DNA of 64,000 nt from Kribbella sp. NBC_01245 (GTDB lineage Bacteria > Actinomycetota > Actinomycetes > Propionibacteriales > Kribbellaceae). Below are positions 63,829-64,000 of this stretch, one piece after another. The stretch covers positions 372,001 through 436,000 of the forward strand of contig NZ_CP108487.1 of the NCBI RefSeq assembly GCF_036226525.1, in the 5' to 3' direction. The notes below the pieces were generated by a model, which saw only the letters and a program-made list of their open reading frames with translations, was not told where the DNA came from and did not search any database. Position 1 is the stretch's first letter, and each line of letters begins with the position of its first letter. A program made the position numbers and the translations under genes.

Positions 63829-64000
63829 TCAAACCAAGGTCACCCAATACGACCAGAATCGCTGAAGGATCATCCCGACGACGGCCAATCCCCATACCGT
63901 CAGGACGACGCTGTGGAAACGGGCGAGCCGTAGGGAAAGGCGGTGGGGGACCAAGTACCAGAAGAGGGGGATGGTGACGAGCCAGACGACCATGCAGTAC
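63829..64000 (-). CDS. membrane protein (partial, cut by window end)
   Basis: The minus-strand frame entering from the window edge encodes at least 56 residues (YCMVVWLVTIPLFWYLVPHR at the edge, ending FWSYWVTLV) with two hydrophobic segments joined by a basic loop (HRLSLRLARFH). The stop is TGA at 63829-63831. The pattern suggests a small integral membrane protein, family not recognised; the N-terminus lies outside. Confidence 0.65.
   Translation of the reverse strand, partial: YCMVVWLVTIPLFWYLVPHRLSLRLARFHSVVLTVWGLAVVGMILQRFWSYWVTLV

Overview
The window is GC-rich actinobacterial chromosome. Gene content and order (alaS-ruvX-mltG-aroE ... aroC-aroK-aroB-aroQ ... efp-nusB ... bldD/pyrR-pyrB-pyrC-carA-carB-pyrD-pyrF ... 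mihF-gmk-rpoZ-coaBC, plus an actinobacterial SecA2) fit a Nocardioidaceae/Kribbellaceae-type soil actinomycete. Kribbella is my best guess, by inference only. I see no rRNA, tRNA, transposase, integrase, phage gene or CRISPR array.

Layout. 0-10.6 kb is accessory: a VOC protein, a membrane protein operon with two YtrA-type GntR regulators and a palindromic operator, a large LuxR (LAL) regulator, a secreted GxGYxYP-family protein behind two LacI-type operators, a DeoR-MFS pair, and a frameshifted GNAT gene. 10.7-21.9 kb is housekeeping: secA2, rarA, a Ser/Thr kinase, two small membrane proteins, alaS, ruvX, mltG, aroE. 21.9-31.6 kb is accessory except for the prepilin peptidase, which belongs to the conserved backbone. 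It holds a berberine-bridge-like oxidase, a TetR module, a DUF2330 protein, an AbiEi/DUF559-like gene between twin hairpins, an XRE regulator with two SDRs, and an ADP-ribosylglycohydrolase. 31.6-37.5 kb carries aroC-aroK-aroB and aroQ, split by a HelD-like helicase and a TetR regulator. 37.6-41.6 kb holds an atypical response regulator, a striking intergenic repeat field, an ECF sigma factor with a membrane protein, and a repeat-rich membrane protein. 41.8-54.2 kb is efp-nusB, a membrane protein, bldD and the complete pyrimidine operon. 54.2-59.8 kb is an accessory block (tandem XRE-NB-ARC-TPR proteins and two paralogous lipoproteins) separating pyrF from mihF. 59.9-62.4 kb is mihF-gmk-rpoZ-coaBC. 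The right end holds an AlkZ-like winged-helix protein, strong inverted repeats and a truncated membrane protein.

How it works together. The aro genes supply most of the shikimate pathway to chorismate. pyrR-pyrF covers all UMP synthesis except orotate phosphoribosyltransferase. The pyr mRNA leader carries a recognisable PyrR-binding hairpin that includes the pyrR ribosome-binding site. The divergent bldD has an exact match to the BldD consensus in its promoter and a c-di-GMP-binding RxD-x8-RxxD motif.

Most unusual features: a 475-bp field at 38.46-38.94 kb with five direct and three inverted copies of a ~37-bp unit around a 24-26-nt-arm hairpin, several units carrying DnaA-box-like nonamers; the hairpin-flanked AbiEi/DUF559-like gene; the tandem STAND NTPase pair with a frameshift in the first copy; in-frame tandem repeats in pyrR, a response regulator and a membrane protein; and a 186-bp antisense overlap of the helD-like gene with aroB.
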